Shown piece after piece: positions 8,863-17,421 of a stretch of 64,000 nucleotides of DNA. The stretch comes from Seonamhaeicola maritimus (lineage in GTDB: Bacteria; Bacteroidota; Bacteroidia; Flavobacteriales; Flavobacteriaceae): assembly GCF_008056315.1 (NCBI RefSeq), contig NZ_VRKQ01000008.1, positions 1,258,957-1,322,956 on the forward strand, read 5' to 3'. Position 1 is the stretch's first letter. Every line of letters begins with the position of its first letter. Both the position numbers and the translations under genes were made by a program. The notes beneath the pieces were generated by a model. That model saw only the letters and a program-made list of their open reading frames with translations, had not been told where the DNA came from and did not search any database.

Positions 8863-10404
8863 TTACAACGGAATATTACCGTGCTTTCTATTTGGCCTGT
8901 TAACTTTTTTGTTTTCTAACATAGAAAACGTTTTAATTAGTTTTCTTCTAGTATTTTTAGGCAGAATAACTTCATCAATAAAGCCTCGTCTTGCGGCTCT
9001 GAATGGATTCGCAAATTTTTCAGCATATTGAGCTTCCTTTTCAGCAAGTTTTTCTTCAGGGTTATCGGCAGCAGCAATTTCACGTCTAAAAATAATTTCA
9101 CTGGCACCTTTCGCTCCCATTACAGCAATTTCTGCTCCAGGCCACGCATAATTGAAATCTGCTCCAATATGTTTAGAATTCATCACGTCATAGGCCCCAC
9201 CATAGGCTTTTCTTGTAATAACTGTTACCCTTGGTACGGTGGCTTCACTTAAGGCATATAACAATTTAGCACCATGAACTATAATGCCATTCCATTCTTG
9301 GTCCGTACCAGGAAGAAATCCGGGTACATCAACTAAAACTAATAATGGAATATTGAAACAATCGCAAAAACGTGTAAATCTAGCGGCCTTTGTAGAACTC
9401 TTAACGCCTAATACACCAGCTAAAAACATGGGTTGATTTGCAATAATACCAACACTTCTACCTCCTAATCTAGCAAAACCAACAATAATATTTTCGGCAT
9501 AATCTTTATGGATTTCATAAAAAGAATCTTCATCTATAATCCCAGATATTACATCGTGCATATCATAAGGTTTATTAGGATTTTCAGGTACTATATCAGT
9601 TAATACATCTCTTATTTCATCTTCTGGATTAAACTCAATTTTCCCTGTTGTTTCTTGATTGTTTTGTGGTATATAACTCAAAAGTTTTTTAACATCTTCC
9701 AAACATTCAATATCGTTTGCTGAGGTTTTATGCGCTACTCCAGATTTTGAAGCGTGTGTATATGCACCACCTAATTCTTCACTACTAACTTCTTCATTTG
9801 TTACAGTTTTAACTACGTTTGGTCCTGTAACAAACATGTAACTTGTGTTTTCAACCATTATGGTGAAATCGGTTATAGCTGGAGAGTAAACAGCTCCTCC
9901 AGCACAAGGCCCCATAATAGCAGATATTTGAGGGATTACTCCAGAGGCTTGCACATTTCTGAAGAAAATATCCGCATACCCACCAAGAGATTTTACGCCT
10001 TCTTGAATACGCGCACCTCCGGAATCATTCAGTCCAATCATAGGCGCACCAACTTTAACCGCCATGTCCATGATTTTACAAATTTTTTCGGCATGCGTTT
10101 CAGATAAAGCACCGCCGAAAACTGTGAAATCTTGAGCATAGACGTAAACTAATCTACCGTTAACGGTTCCATAACCAGTAACAACACCATCTCCAAAATA
10201 GATTTCTTTGTCCATGCCAAAATCTGTGGTTCTGTGCGTTACCAAAATACCTATTTCTTCAAAAGAGCCTTCATCAAGTAAGTAATCAATACGTTCTCTT
10301 GCAGTTAGTTTTTTCTTTGAGTGTTGCTTGTCAATACGCTTTTGTCCGCCACCTAAATGTGCTTGTTCTATACGTTCATTAAGTTTTTTTATTCTTGGAT
10401 CCAT
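8863..10404 (-). CDS. Acyl-CoA carboxylase carboxyltransferase subunit (propionyl-CoA carboxylase beta type)
   Basis: A 513-residue protein with the two crotonase-like halves of biotin-dependent carboxyltransferases. Visible landmarks are T-A-R-E-R-I-D (about 34-40), [18 protein letters not shown] (about 117-134), [11 protein letters not shown] (about 165-175), and a second half with V-D-V-P-G-F-L-P-G and K-A-Y-G-G-A-Y. It transfers the carboxyl group from carboxybiotin to an acyl-CoA, most likely propionyl-CoA. It is the third gene of the operon, six bases after the biotin carboxylase gene. Length and motifs are complete. Confidence 0.93.
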   Translation of the reverse strand: MDPRIKKLNERIEQAHLGGGQKRIDKQHSKKKLTARERIDYLLDEGSFEEIGILVTHRTTDFGMDKEIYFGDGVVTGYGTVNGRLVYVYAQDFTVFGGALSETHAEKICKIMDMAVKVGAPMIGLNDSGGARIQEGVKSLGGYADIFFRNVQASGVIPQISAIMGPCAGGAVYSPAITDFTIMVENTSYMFVTGPNVVKTVTNEEVSSEELGGAYTHASKSGVAHKTSANDIECLEDVKKLLSYIPQNNQETTGKIEFNPEDEIRDVLTDIVPENPNKPYDMHDVISGIIDEDSFYEIHKDYAENIIVGFARLGGRSVGIIANQPMFLAGVLGVKSSTKAARFTRFCDCFNIPLLVLVDVPGFLPGTDQEWNGIIVHGAKLLYALSEATVPRVTVITRKAYGGAYDVMNSKHIGADFNYAWPGAEIAVMGAKGASEIIFRREIAAADNPEEKLAEKEAQYAEKFANPFRAARRGFIDEVILPKNTRRKLIKTFSMLENKKVNRPNRKHGNIPL

Positions 10405-10410
10405 AAATGT

Positions 10411-11850
10411 TTAGTTTGGTAATCTTAATTGTTTTTGATCTTCCAAATATTGCATAAGTGCAAGTTTTGCAGCTAATTCAGCTTCAATTTCACTAGCTTC
10501 CTCCACAATGTTGGGTGAATAATAATTTTTTACAAAATGTGTATCAAAATTACCACTTCTAAAGGCTTCATGTTTACAAACAAATCTTCCAAATGGCAAG
10601 GTGGTTCTTACACCTTTTACTTTATAATTATCAATAGCGTAAATCATCCATTCAATGGCTTCACTTCTGGTTTTGCCATAGGTTATAAGTTTTGACAACA
10701 TAGGGTCATAGTATATGGGTATATCCATGCCTTCTTCAAAACCATTATCTACACGTACATGTTCGCCCTTTGGTAATTTATACTCTTCTAAATTTCCAAC
10801 ACTTGGCAGAAAGTCATTCATCGGATCTTCAGCATAAACACGCAATTCAATGGCATGCCCATTAATTTTAAGATCATTTTGTTTAATGGTTAATTCCTCA
10901 CCACGAGCCACTTTAATTTGTAATTCTACCAAATCTACACCTGTAACCCATTCCGTAACAGGATGTTCTACTTGAAGACGTGTATTCATCTCAAGAAAAT
11001 AAAAGTTATGGTCTGCATCCATCAAGAACTCTACGGTGCCTGCACCAATATAATTACAAGACCTAGCCACATTAATTGCTGCTTGTCCCATCTTATCTCT
11101 TAATTGTGGTGTAAGAATTGAGGAGGGCGCTTCTTCAATTACTTTTTGATGACGTCGTTGAATGGAACATTCGCGCTCAAAAAAGTGAAGGTAATTACCA
11201 TGCATATCAGCCATGATTTGAATTTCGATATGTCTTGGTGAGGTGACATACTTTTCAATAAATACTGAGCCATCACCAAAAGCTGATTTAGCTTCACTAA
11301 TGGCACGTTTCATTTGACTTTCAATATCCTTTTCATTCTCAACTATACGCATACCTTTTCCGCCTCCACCTGCTGCAGCTTTAATAAGTATAGGAAAACC
11401 TATCATTTTGGCAACTTCAATCGCTTCTTTTGGATCGGTAATGGCATGGTCAATACCTGGAACCATAGGAATCTTATAATCTTTAACAGCTTCTTTAGCC
11501 GCTAATTTATCACCCATCATTTTTATTGCTTTTGAGCGTGGTCCTATAAAAATGATTCCGTTAGCTTCACATAATTCTGCAAACTCTGCATTTTCGCTCA
11601 AAAATCCATATCCGGGATGTATGCCATCAACATTAAGAGCTTTAGCAACTTCAATTATTTTATCACCGCGTAAATAGGACTCATTTGATGCGGCATGACC
11701 AATACATACGGCTTCACCAGCATATTTTACATGAGGTGCACTTCTATCTACTTCAGAGTAGACTGCTACAGTCTTAATACCCATTTGTTTGGCTGTTCGC
11801 ATTACACGAATGGCAATTTCACCTCTATTTGCTACTAAAATCTTTTTCAT
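10411..11850 (-). CDS. accC: Biotin carboxylase subunit of acyl-CoA carboxylase
   Basis: A 479-residue ATP-grasp enzyme. The N-terminal biotin carboxylase domain begins K-K-I-L-V-A-N-R-G-E-I-A; the glycine-rich ATP loop A-A-G-G-G-G-K-G-M-R lies near 159-168, and E-M-N-T-R-L-Q-V-E-H near 285-294 supplies catalytic residues. It carboxylates biotin on the carrier protein encoded just upstream. This is the stand-alone (AccC/PccA-core) form without a fused BCCP, in line with a separate carrier gene three bases upstream. The paralogue used for fatty-acid synthesis is expected elsewhere in the genome. Confidence 0.93.
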   Translation of the reverse strand: MKKILVANRGEIAIRVMRTAKQMGIKTVAVYSEVDRSAPHVKYAGEAVCIGHAASNESYLRGDKIIEVAKALNVDGIHPGYGFLSENAEFAELCEANGIIFIGPRSKAIKMMGDKLAAKEAVKDYKIPMVPGIDHAITDPKEAIEVAKMIGFPILIKAAAGGGGKGMRIVENEKDIESQMKRAISEAKSAFGDGSVFIEKYVTSPRHIEIQIMADMHGNYLHFFERECSIQRRHQKVIEEAPSSILTPQLRDKMGQAAINVARSCNYIGAGTVEFLMDADHNFYFLEMNTRLQVEHPVTEWVTGVDLVELQIKVARGEELTIKQNDLKINGHAIELRVYAEDPMNDFLPSVGNLEEYKLPKGEHVRVDNGFEEGMDIPIYYDPMLSKLITYGKTRSEAIEWMIYAIDNYKVKGVRTTLPFGRFVCKHEAFRSGNFDTHFVKNYYSPNIVEEASEIEAELAAKLALMQYLEDQKQLRLPN

Positions 11851-11853
11851 TAC

Positions 11854-12339
11854 CTATTCAAATTCAATTAACAATTGATTTTTTTCAACAGCATCACCTT
11901 TTTCTGCCTTAATGGATTTAATTACGCCTTCTCTAGGTGATGTAATTACATTTTCCATTTTCATGGCTTCCAGGATAAGCAAAGCATCATCTTCCTTGAC
12001 TTCTTGACCTGCTTCTACACTAATTTCTATAATAAGACCAGGCATTGGTGCTTTTATAGAGTTAACGTGTTTTGAAGCGGCTACAGTAAACCCCATTTCT
12101 TTTATAAGTAGGTCTAAATCATCAAAAATGTTAACGCTATACGTATTTCTGTTTACTTTAATCTGATAAGTCTTTTTGTTGAAATCACTATCAACAATGG
12201 AAGCTTTATAAGATTTGTTATTGTGAAGAATATGAAACTGTGACTTTGAAACTTGCAACGCATCAAGGTTAGACACGTCTTTCGTATTAATCTCAAAATC
12301 AAAAGAATCATTAACCTTAGTATTGAAAATTTTATTCAT
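11854..12339 (-). CDS. Biotin carboxyl carrier protein of acyl-CoA carboxylase
   Basis: A 161-residue protein with a weakly conserved N-terminal half and a C-terminal biotinyl domain (about 92-161). The biotin-attachment motif E-A-M-K-M-E-N is at 124-130, so Lys127 is the biotinylated residue. It shuttles carboxybiotin between the two enzymes encoded downstream and is the first gene of the operon. The longer N-terminal part, unlike the Ala/Pro-rich linker of AccB, fits the propionyl-CoA carboxylase type of carrier found in Bacteroidota. Confidence 0.9.
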   Translation of the reverse strand: MNKIFNTKVNDSFDFEINTKDVSNLDALQVSKSQFHILHNNKSYKASIVDSDFNKKTYQIKVNRNTYSVNIFDDLDLLIKEMGFTVAASKHVNSIKAPMPGLIIEISVEAGQEVKEDDALLILEAMKMENVITSPREGVIKSIKAEKGDAVEKNQLLIEFE

Positions 12340-12687
12340 AATTAGAATAATTGGTTTAGGTAAATATAGTTATAATGAGTCATAACTTTTTCGGAAAATT
12401 AATAACCCAGAAAGGTTGAATAAATATATTTAAACCAACCACCTAAAAACATGAGTTTCATCATATTTATGAGAGCTTTAAATTCATGATTCTTTTTTTG
12501 ATTTTTTTAAAAACAGTGGTTGTTATCTGAACTAAATTTGTTTACAAACTGAGAATATGATAATATATTACTCATAAATATATGTTAAATTATCATATTG
12601 ATAAATAAAACATGATTTAAATCATTTTATGATAATTATGTATAATTGAAATTTGCTACATAATTTTAAACAAATAATACAAATCTC
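12340..12687. other. 348-bp divergent regulatory region with several dyads
   Basis: This lies between the carboxylase operon (minus) and yceI copy 2 (plus). It contains an 11-bp perfect inverted repeat, AATATGATAAT (12554-12564) with ATTATCATATT (12589-12599), a 14-bp palindrome ATGATTTAAATCAT (12612-12625) and a second direct copy of TATGATAAT (12628-12636). The palindrome matches a Crp/Fnr-type core, TGAT-N4-ATCA. TAAATTTG at 12533-12540 fits the Bacteroidota -7 element but has no well-placed -33 box. No ORF is credible here. Confidence 0.5.
12612..12625. promoter_or_regulatory. Candidate Crp/Fnr-type operator upstream of yceI copy 2
   Basis: The perfect 14-bp palindrome ATGATTTAAATCAT contains the TGAT-N4-ATCA core bound by Fnr-like proteins (8 of 10 bases of TTGAT-N4-ATCAA). 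It lies 62 bases before the yceI start. A Crp/Fnr regulator gene is next to another yceI gene at 4304, which makes a regulatory link plausible, but A/T-rich palindromes also arise by chance. Confidence 0.35.
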
Positions 12688-13281
12688 ATGAATACTAAAT
12701 TTTTTAAAAGACTAATTATTTGCATTCTTGCAATAGGGTTTTCAGTTAACTATACACAGGGCCAAATGTTGCGTCTTGAAAATAGTGAATCTTCTTTAAC
12801 TGTTTTTGGAACTTCTAATTTACACGGTTGGAAAGTAGATGCCAAAACACAACAAGGGGCTATTAGTTTTAATAACCTCCAGTCTTGTGAAATTGATCAC
12901 TTATCACTAACTGTGCTTACCACAAGTTTAAAAGGTGTAAAGCCTGGTATGGCTGAAACAGCCTCAGAAACCTTAAAGTCTGATAAATACAAGTACATTT
13001 TATTTGCACTTACTGAAGTAAAAAAAATAACAGAAAAAGATAGTGGTGTTTTTGAATTAGAAGCATTGGGAGATTTAATAATTGCTGGTACAAAAAAATC
13101 AGTACCAATGCGTTTTGATGTAGTTATTGATGATAATAAAGTTATTCTTGAAGGTAAAGTTAAGTTGAAAATGACTGATTTTAATTTAACCCCACCAGAA
13201 GCTTTAATGGGTGCAATTAAAGCTAAAGACGATATCATGTTGAAATTTGCCGCTAGATTTATAGAATCTACAATTTTATAA
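12688..13281 (+). CDS. YceI-family exported protein (copy 2)
   Basis: A 197-residue protein with a signal peptide (about residues 1-25, ending in T-Q-G-Q). The mature part begins with S-S-L-T-V-F-G-T-S-N-L-H-G-W, a form seen in the YceI branch that usually stands beside cytochrome or exported-redox genes, followed by L-K-S-D-K-Y and the F-N-L-T-P-P segment. It probably binds a lipid or isoprenoid chain in the periplasm. It differs strongly from copies 1 and 3. It is transcribed alone, from a dyad-rich upstream region, and ends at a strong terminator. Confidence 0.85.
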   Translation: MNTKFFKRLIICILAIGFSVNYTQGQMLRLENSESSLTVFGTSNLHGWKVDAKTQQGAISFNNLQSCEIDHLSLTVLTTSLKGVKPGMAETASETLKSDKYKYILFALTEVKKITEKDSGVFELEALGDLIIAGTKKSVPMRFDVVIDDNKVILEGKVKLKMTDFNLTPPEALMGAIKAKDDIMLKFAARFIESTIL

Positions 13282-13301
13282 TTTTTACAGTTTTTAGTCA
13301 G

Positions 13302-13353
13302 AGCCTCTTACTATTGGATTTTGAATATATCCTATAGTGAAGAGGCTTTTTTA
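13302..13353 (+). terminator. Rho-independent terminator of yceI copy 2
   Basis: AGCCTCTT (13302-13309) pairs with AAGAGGCT (13340-13347), and the stem continues inwards as ACTAT (13310-13314) with ATAGT (13334-13338) past one bulged base. A run of T follows the stem. Confidence 0.85.
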
Positions 13354-13448
13354 TTGTTGATTCCTCAATTAGATATATTTTTATTCTCAATATTAAATTT
13401 GTTAATTGACATTGAAAACTGTAATTTACAATAGTTATAATATTTAGT

Positions 13449-14576
13449 ATGAAAAAGTTACATTTTGCATTAGCGATTTTATTTGTGTTTAGTTATTTCC
13501 AAGCTTTGGGACAATCACCTGAAATAAATATAGACACTTTAATAAAGGAATTAGGAATTAGAGAGTCAAAGCAAGCTAGTAGGGATATGGACGGTTGGTC
13601 GCGACCAGAAAAAATAACTATGAGGTATTTTTCAAATGCTAAAAGTGGTTTAGGTTCAAAAGCGTGGTTTCTTGAAGTAGCTGACGGCGTTAATATTGAG
13701 TTTGTTAGAAGCTCAACTGAAGTTGAGGAGAGTATAGTAAAAAGTGACGCCTATATAGGAGGGTGTTCTAACCTAATAGGCAAAGGGGAGAATTTAGATT
13801 ATGTTCATATAACAAGTGCTGGAATAGATAGGTGTGGCTCTATTCCTGGTATTAAAACCTCTAATTTAATTGCTACAAATAATGCCAAAGCAAGTAGCGA
13901 AACTATTGCAGAACATAGTATAGCATTGATGATGGCCTTAACCCGAAGAATTCCAATGTTTCAAGATCTAAAAGGGAAATCTGATTGGAGTCGTGGAAGT
14001 GCTCCCAATGCGCCAAATGCAATTTCTGTAAAGGGAAAAACACTTTTAGTTCTTGGTTTAGGAGGTATAGGAAACCAGGTAGCTAAAAGAGGCAATGGAC
14101 TTGGAATGCGCGTAATTGGAACACGGAACTCCAGTAGAACCGGACCAGATTATGTGGATTATGTTGGATTAAGTGATGAAACCGTAGAATTGGCTAAACA
14201 AGCTGATGTTGTTGTTAATGCTTTACCTCTAACAGATAAAACAAGAAGTATTGTTGGACAAGAATTCTTTAATAATTTAAAAGATGGTAGTTACTATATT
14301 TCTGTAGGACGAGGAAAAACCACAGATACTGAAGCTTTAATAACTGCTCTTAAAAACGGGAAACTAAGTGGAGTAGGCCTTGACGTTACCGATCCTGAAC
14401 CCTTAACTAAAGATCATGAACTATGGTCTATGCCAAATGTAATTATTACGCAGCATACAGCTGGAAGATCAGATTTATCTAGGAGAAACTCGCTCATGAT
14501 TACAAGAGAGAATTTAAGACGCTACATTCAAGGGGAAAAGCTACTCAATATGGTAGATTTATCTAGAGGATATTAG
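13449..14576 (+). CDS. Exported D-2-hydroxyacid dehydrogenase family protein
   Basis: A 375-residue protein. Residues 1-22 form a good signal peptide (K-K start, hydrophobic core, A-L-G-Q end). The rest is a full D-isomer-specific 2-hydroxyacid dehydrogenase: the NAD-binding G-L-G-G-I-G-N loop near 204-210, catalytic Arg in S-V-G-R-G, Glu in D-P-E-P-L, and His in T-Q-H-T-A-G. All three catalytic residues are kept. The oddity is location: an NAD(P)-dependent enzyme with an export signal. Either the cofactor is carried through a Tat-like route (no twin Arg is visible), the enzyme has a bound cofactor, or the signal is an anchor. Monocistronic. Confidence 0.85.
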   Translation: MKKLHFALAILFVFSYFQALGQSPEINIDTLIKELGIRESKQASRDMDGWSRPEKITMRYFSNAKSGLGSKAWFLEVADGVNIEFVRSSTEVEESIVKSDAYIGGCSNLIGKGENLDYVHITSAGIDRCGSIPGIKTSNLIATNNAKASSETIAEHSIALMMALTRRIPMFQDLKGKSDWSRGSAPNAPNAISVKGKTLLVLGLGGIGNQVAKRGNGLGMRVIGTRNSSRTGPDYVDYVGLSDETVELAKQADVVVNALPLTDKTRSIVGQEFFNNLKDGSYYISVGRGKTTDTEALITALKNGKLSGVGLDVTDPEPLTKDHELWSMPNVIITQHTAGRSDLSRRNSLMITRENLRRYIQGEKLLNMVDLSRGY

Positions 14577-14578
14577 CC

Positions 14579-15250
14579 CTATTTAAATTTGGATCTTTGT
14601 TGATGACGTTTAATGGCTTTTCTCGATAAAACGATACCTACTATTAACGACACAAAAGCTCCCAACCATATACCTGGTATAAAGTCTATAAATAAGAAAA
14701 AGTCATAGGCTCCATGAAAAGAAGCCGCCAGAAGTAACCCTGTTAGGTTTAATAGTATTTTATTGTTAGAAAATTTGGCTTTTCCCATATAATAGCCCAT
14801 TAAAATTCCAAAGGTAGCATGAGCCGGAACCGCTGTAAAAGCTCTTAATAGCGCCGTTTGGTAACCACCTTCTAACACATAAAATATATTTTCGGTTGCA
14901 GCAAAACCCATGGAAACCATTACTGCATATACAATTCCATCAAAAGGTTCATCAAACTCTTTATTTGTTTGTGCATAATAGCGTACTATGATGTATTTGC
15001 TAAACTCTTCGGTTAAACCAACAACAAAAAAAGCTTTAATAAATTGTTGGAAAACACTTGTTTCATTTGGAAGTGGTATAAAAACATTTATTATATAATA
15101 TAGAATAGTGGTTACTATAATACTAACAATTGCTCCTAGAAGAAAGTTGTAAACAAGTAACCGTTTGGGCTCTTTCTCATACTTGTCTTTAAAATAAATA
15201 TAGAGTATAATTATAAAGACGGGTGCAACAGCAAATAGTAATAAATTCAT
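14579..15250 (-). CDS. PrsW-family intramembrane metalloprotease
   Basis: A 223-residue membrane protein with about seven helices. The PrsW motifs are present: E-E-F-S-K near residue 80, H-A-T-F-G-I-L-M-G near 144-152, and H-G-A-Y-D in a late helix (about 180). In Bacillus PrsW cleaves an anti-sigma factor; in Bacteroidota the substrate is unknown. The gene overlaps the Nudix gene by one base (TAATG) and ends the M42/VOC/Nudix operon. Its stop lies two bases from the convergent dehydrogenase stop. Confidence 0.88.
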   Translation of the reverse strand: MNLLLFAVAPVFIIILYIYFKDKYEKEPKRLLVYNFLLGAIVSIIVTTILYYIINVFIPLPNETSVFQQFIKAFFVVGLTEEFSKYIIVRYYAQTNKEFDEPFDGIVYAVMVSMGFAATENIFYVLEGGYQTALLRAFTAVPAHATFGILMGYYMGKAKFSNNKILLNLTGLLLAASFHGAYDFFLFIDFIPGIWLGAFVSLIVGIVLSRKAIKRHQQRSKFK

Positions 15251-15816
15251 TAATTAATAGTTTCTATTATTTTTTGAAGTACAAATTGGTAATACTCCTT
15301 ATTTGATGGTACAAAATGATTCCCGTTATTTCCAATATTTTCAATTAATTGATTGAACTCATCGAAGGTCACAATCTTTAAAGCTTCAACCTCTCCTTTT
15401 TGTGGGATTAATTCTGATAGAGGAACCTTTAACTCACAAATAAAGGTATTATGAAGCTCGTTGTCATTGATACCATTATCATAGCTTTGAAAACATTCAA
15501 ATACACCAATTTTAACCAAATCAGTTTCAGAAATATTTAAACTAATTTCTTCTTGAGTTTCTCTAATTGCTCCTTGTTTTATTGTTTCACCAGAATCAAT
15601 ATGTCCAGCAACCGATACATCCCACATTAATGGACAAATAACTTTCTCTGCTGATCGTTGAGATAAAAGAACTTCTCCTTTTTTGGTGTAAAACCAAATA
15701 TGAGCAGTGTTATGATAAAGCCCCTTTTTATGAATCACAGATTTTAATTCTGATTCTCCAGTTGGGTTGCCATTAGCATCAACAATGTCAATTAGTTCAT
15801 CCATATTATTAAGCAT
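15250..15816 (-). CDS. Nudix hydrolase
   Basis: A 188-residue protein. The Nudix box is complete, G-H-I-D-S-G-E-T followed by R-E-T-Q-E-E-I (about residues 71-93), and the preceding strand H-N-T-A-H-I-W-F-Y resembles the IPP-isomerase/YfcD type of Nudix domain. Likely a hydrolase of a nucleoside diphosphate derivative, exact substrate unknown. It overlaps the VOC gene upstream by eight bases and PrsW downstream by one base, so translation is coupled. Confidence 0.88.
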   Translation of the reverse strand: MLNNMDELIDIVDANGNPTGESELKSVIHKKGLYHNTAHIWFYTKKGEVLLSQRSAEKVICPLMWDVSVAGHIDSGETIKQGAIRETQEEISLNISETDLVKIGVFECFQSYDNGINDNELHNTFICELKVPLSELIPQKGEVEALKIVTFDEFNQLIENIGNNGNHFVPSNKEYYQFVLQKIIETIN

Positions 15817-16141
15817 CTTCTACTATGAAAATGGCATTATTATTTAAATCAAAAAAACCAAATTCATTAGTTTTCCAAGGTGTATTAAGCACTAGTTTGT
15901 TTTTGTTCACTGTGCCTCTTTCAACTAACTCTTGAAAAATAGGGTGTATGTTTTTTACAAAAATTTTAATTACTGAACCTCCCAATAACGGATCATTTTT
16001 TGTATCTGCATGCCATTGTAAATGAATAAATAGTTTTTCTCTTTTTAAGACAGCATACATATTATCTTTTGAAACCAATTCAAAACCAAGTTTTCCATTA
16101 TACCAATTGACATCTCTATCTATATCAGAGGAAGGCATCAC
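15809..16141 (-). CDS. VOC/glyoxalase-family protein, 5' end interrupted by a stop codon
   Basis: A 110-residue single-domain VOC (bleomycin-resistance/glyoxalase) protein; D-R-D-V-N-W-Y near the start and E-F-G-F-F-D-L-N-N near residues 91-99 are typical. The usable starts are GTG 16141 or ATG 16138. Ten codons further up, in the same frame, an ATG (16169-16171) begins M-E-T-K-F-L, then TAA (16151-16153), then I-T-P-V running into the ORF. The family's first beta-strand is expected exactly there, so a single AAA-to-TAA change appears to have cut the original start away. The remaining protein may still be made from the internal start. It lies in an operon with M42 and Nudix genes. Confidence 0.7.
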   Translation of the reverse strand: MMPSSDIDRDVNWYNGKLGFELVSKDNMYAVLKREKLFIHLQWHADTKNDPLLGGSVIKIFVKNIHPIFQELVERGTVNKNKLVLNTPWKTNEFGFFDLNNNAIFIVEDA

Positions 16142-16194
16142 TGGTGTGATTTAAAGGAATTTTGTCTCCATTAAAGGTTTGTTAAAGCTATTTA

Positions 16195-17283
16195 TTATTC
16201 AAAATAACTAAAAGTATCTCCATCTTTAATGTTTAAAAGTGATTCGTAAATCAGTTTAATCACATTTTCAACATCTTCTTTATGAACCATTTCAACAGTG
16301 GTATGCATATAACGTAACGGTAAAGAGATTAAAGCAGAAGCTACACCGCCATTACTGTAAGCAAAAGCATCCGTATCTGTTCCTGTTGCTCTAGAAAGTG
16401 CTGAACGTTGGAAAGGAATCTTTTTATCTTCTGCCGTATCAATAATTAAATCACGTAATTTCTGTTGAACAGCAGGTGCATATGCTACCACCGGACCTTT
16501 TCCAATTTCTAAATGACCCTCTTTTTTCTTTTCAATCATTGGGGTAGTGGTGTCGTGAGTAACATCAGTAATTATTGCTGCATTTGGTTTAATGGTGTGT
16601 GCAATCATTTCAGCACCACGTAATCCTATTTCTTCTTGAACAGCATTAGTAATGTACAAGCCAAAAGGAAGTTCCTTTTTGTTTTCTTTTAATAAACGAG
16701 CTACTTCAGCTACCATAAATCCACCCATACGGTTATCAATAGCTCTACAAACAAACTTGTCGCCATTTAAAATATGGAATTCATCAGGATATGTAATTAC
16801 ACAACCTACGTGGACTCCTAATTTTTCAACTTCTTCTTTGTTTTTACAACCACAATCAATAAAAATATTATCAGGTTTTGGTGGTTCTTCTTTAACTCTA
16901 CTTCTGGTATGAATTGCAGGCCATCCAAAAACACCTTTTACAATACCCTTTTTAGTATGAATATTAACTACTTTACTGGGAGCTATTTGGTGGTCACTTC
17001 CGCCGTTTCTTATCACGTAAATAAGTCCGTTATCACTTATATAATTAACATACCATGAAATTTCATCGGCATGTCCTTCAATAACAACTTTGTATTTTGC
17101 CTTAGGGTTTATTACACCTACGGCAGTACCGTATGTATCTGTAATAAACTCATCAACATAAGGTTTTAGGTAGTCCATCCACAGTTTTTGTCCGTCCCAT
17201 TCATAACCCGTTGGAGCCGCATTGTTTAAATATTTTTCTAAAAAGTCAATTGATTTTTTGTTGAGAATACTCTTCTTCGCCAT
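16195..17283 (-). CDS. M42-family aminopeptidase
   Basis: A 362-residue metallopeptidase of the M42 (glutamyl aminopeptidase/TET) family. Metal ligands and catalytic residues are visible in G-H-A-D-E (about 71-75), R-A-I-D-N-R (about 179-184), the Q-E-E-I-G-L-R-G-A box (about 215-223), T-D-V-T-H-D, and a late M-H-T-T-V-E-M-V-H. Such enzymes form large cytosolic complexes that degrade peptides. It is the first gene of the M42-VOC-Nudix-PrsW run, divergent from the DUF4294 gene. Confidence 0.92.
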   Translation of the reverse strand: MAKKSILNKKSIDFLEKYLNNAAPTGYEWDGQKLWMDYLKPYVDEFITDTYGTAVGVINPKAKYKVVIEGHADEISWYVNYISDNGLIYVIRNGGSDHQIAPSKVVNIHTKKGIVKGVFGWPAIHTRSRVKEEPPKPDNIFIDCGCKNKEEVEKLGVHVGCVITYPDEFHILNGDKFVCRAIDNRMGGFMVAEVARLLKENKKELPFGLYITNAVQEEIGLRGAEMIAHTIKPNAAIITDVTHDTTTPMIEKKKEGHLEIGKGPVVAYAPAVQQKLRDLIIDTAEDKKIPFQRSALSRATGTDTDAFAYSNGGVASALISLPLRYMHTTVEMVHKEDVENVIKLIYESLLNIKDGDTFSYFE

Positions 17284-17386
17284 TTGTATAAGTTTTGCAC
17301 TAAAATAATAATATAAATAGAAAGCCTACAGCTTAATGGCAGAAAAATAACCAATGAAAAAAAACGTTTTAGAAAATGTAAATTGT

Positions 17387-17394
17387 TAATTTTG
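17387..17394 (+). promoter_or_regulatory. Candidate Bacteroidota -7 element for the DUF4294 gene
   Basis: TAATTTTG at 17387-17394 fits the TAnnTTTG consensus and lies 27 bases before the ATG at 17422. No TTG is placed at the usual -33 distance, only TTTTA around 17367-17371, so support is moderate. If real, transcription would start downstream of the in-frame ATG at 17383, supporting the later start. Confidence 0.4.
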
Positions 17395-17421
17395 ATGTAT
17401 AATGCCTCTGTTTTTATATTG

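Noticed and set aside
9028-9252. A plus-strand ORF inside the carboxyltransferase gene, as an example of many antisense ORFs over real genes
   Set aside because: It is a shadow of a strongly conserved gene on the other strand, as are the other overlapping ORFs over the gyrase/topoisomerase, carboxylase and peptidase genes.
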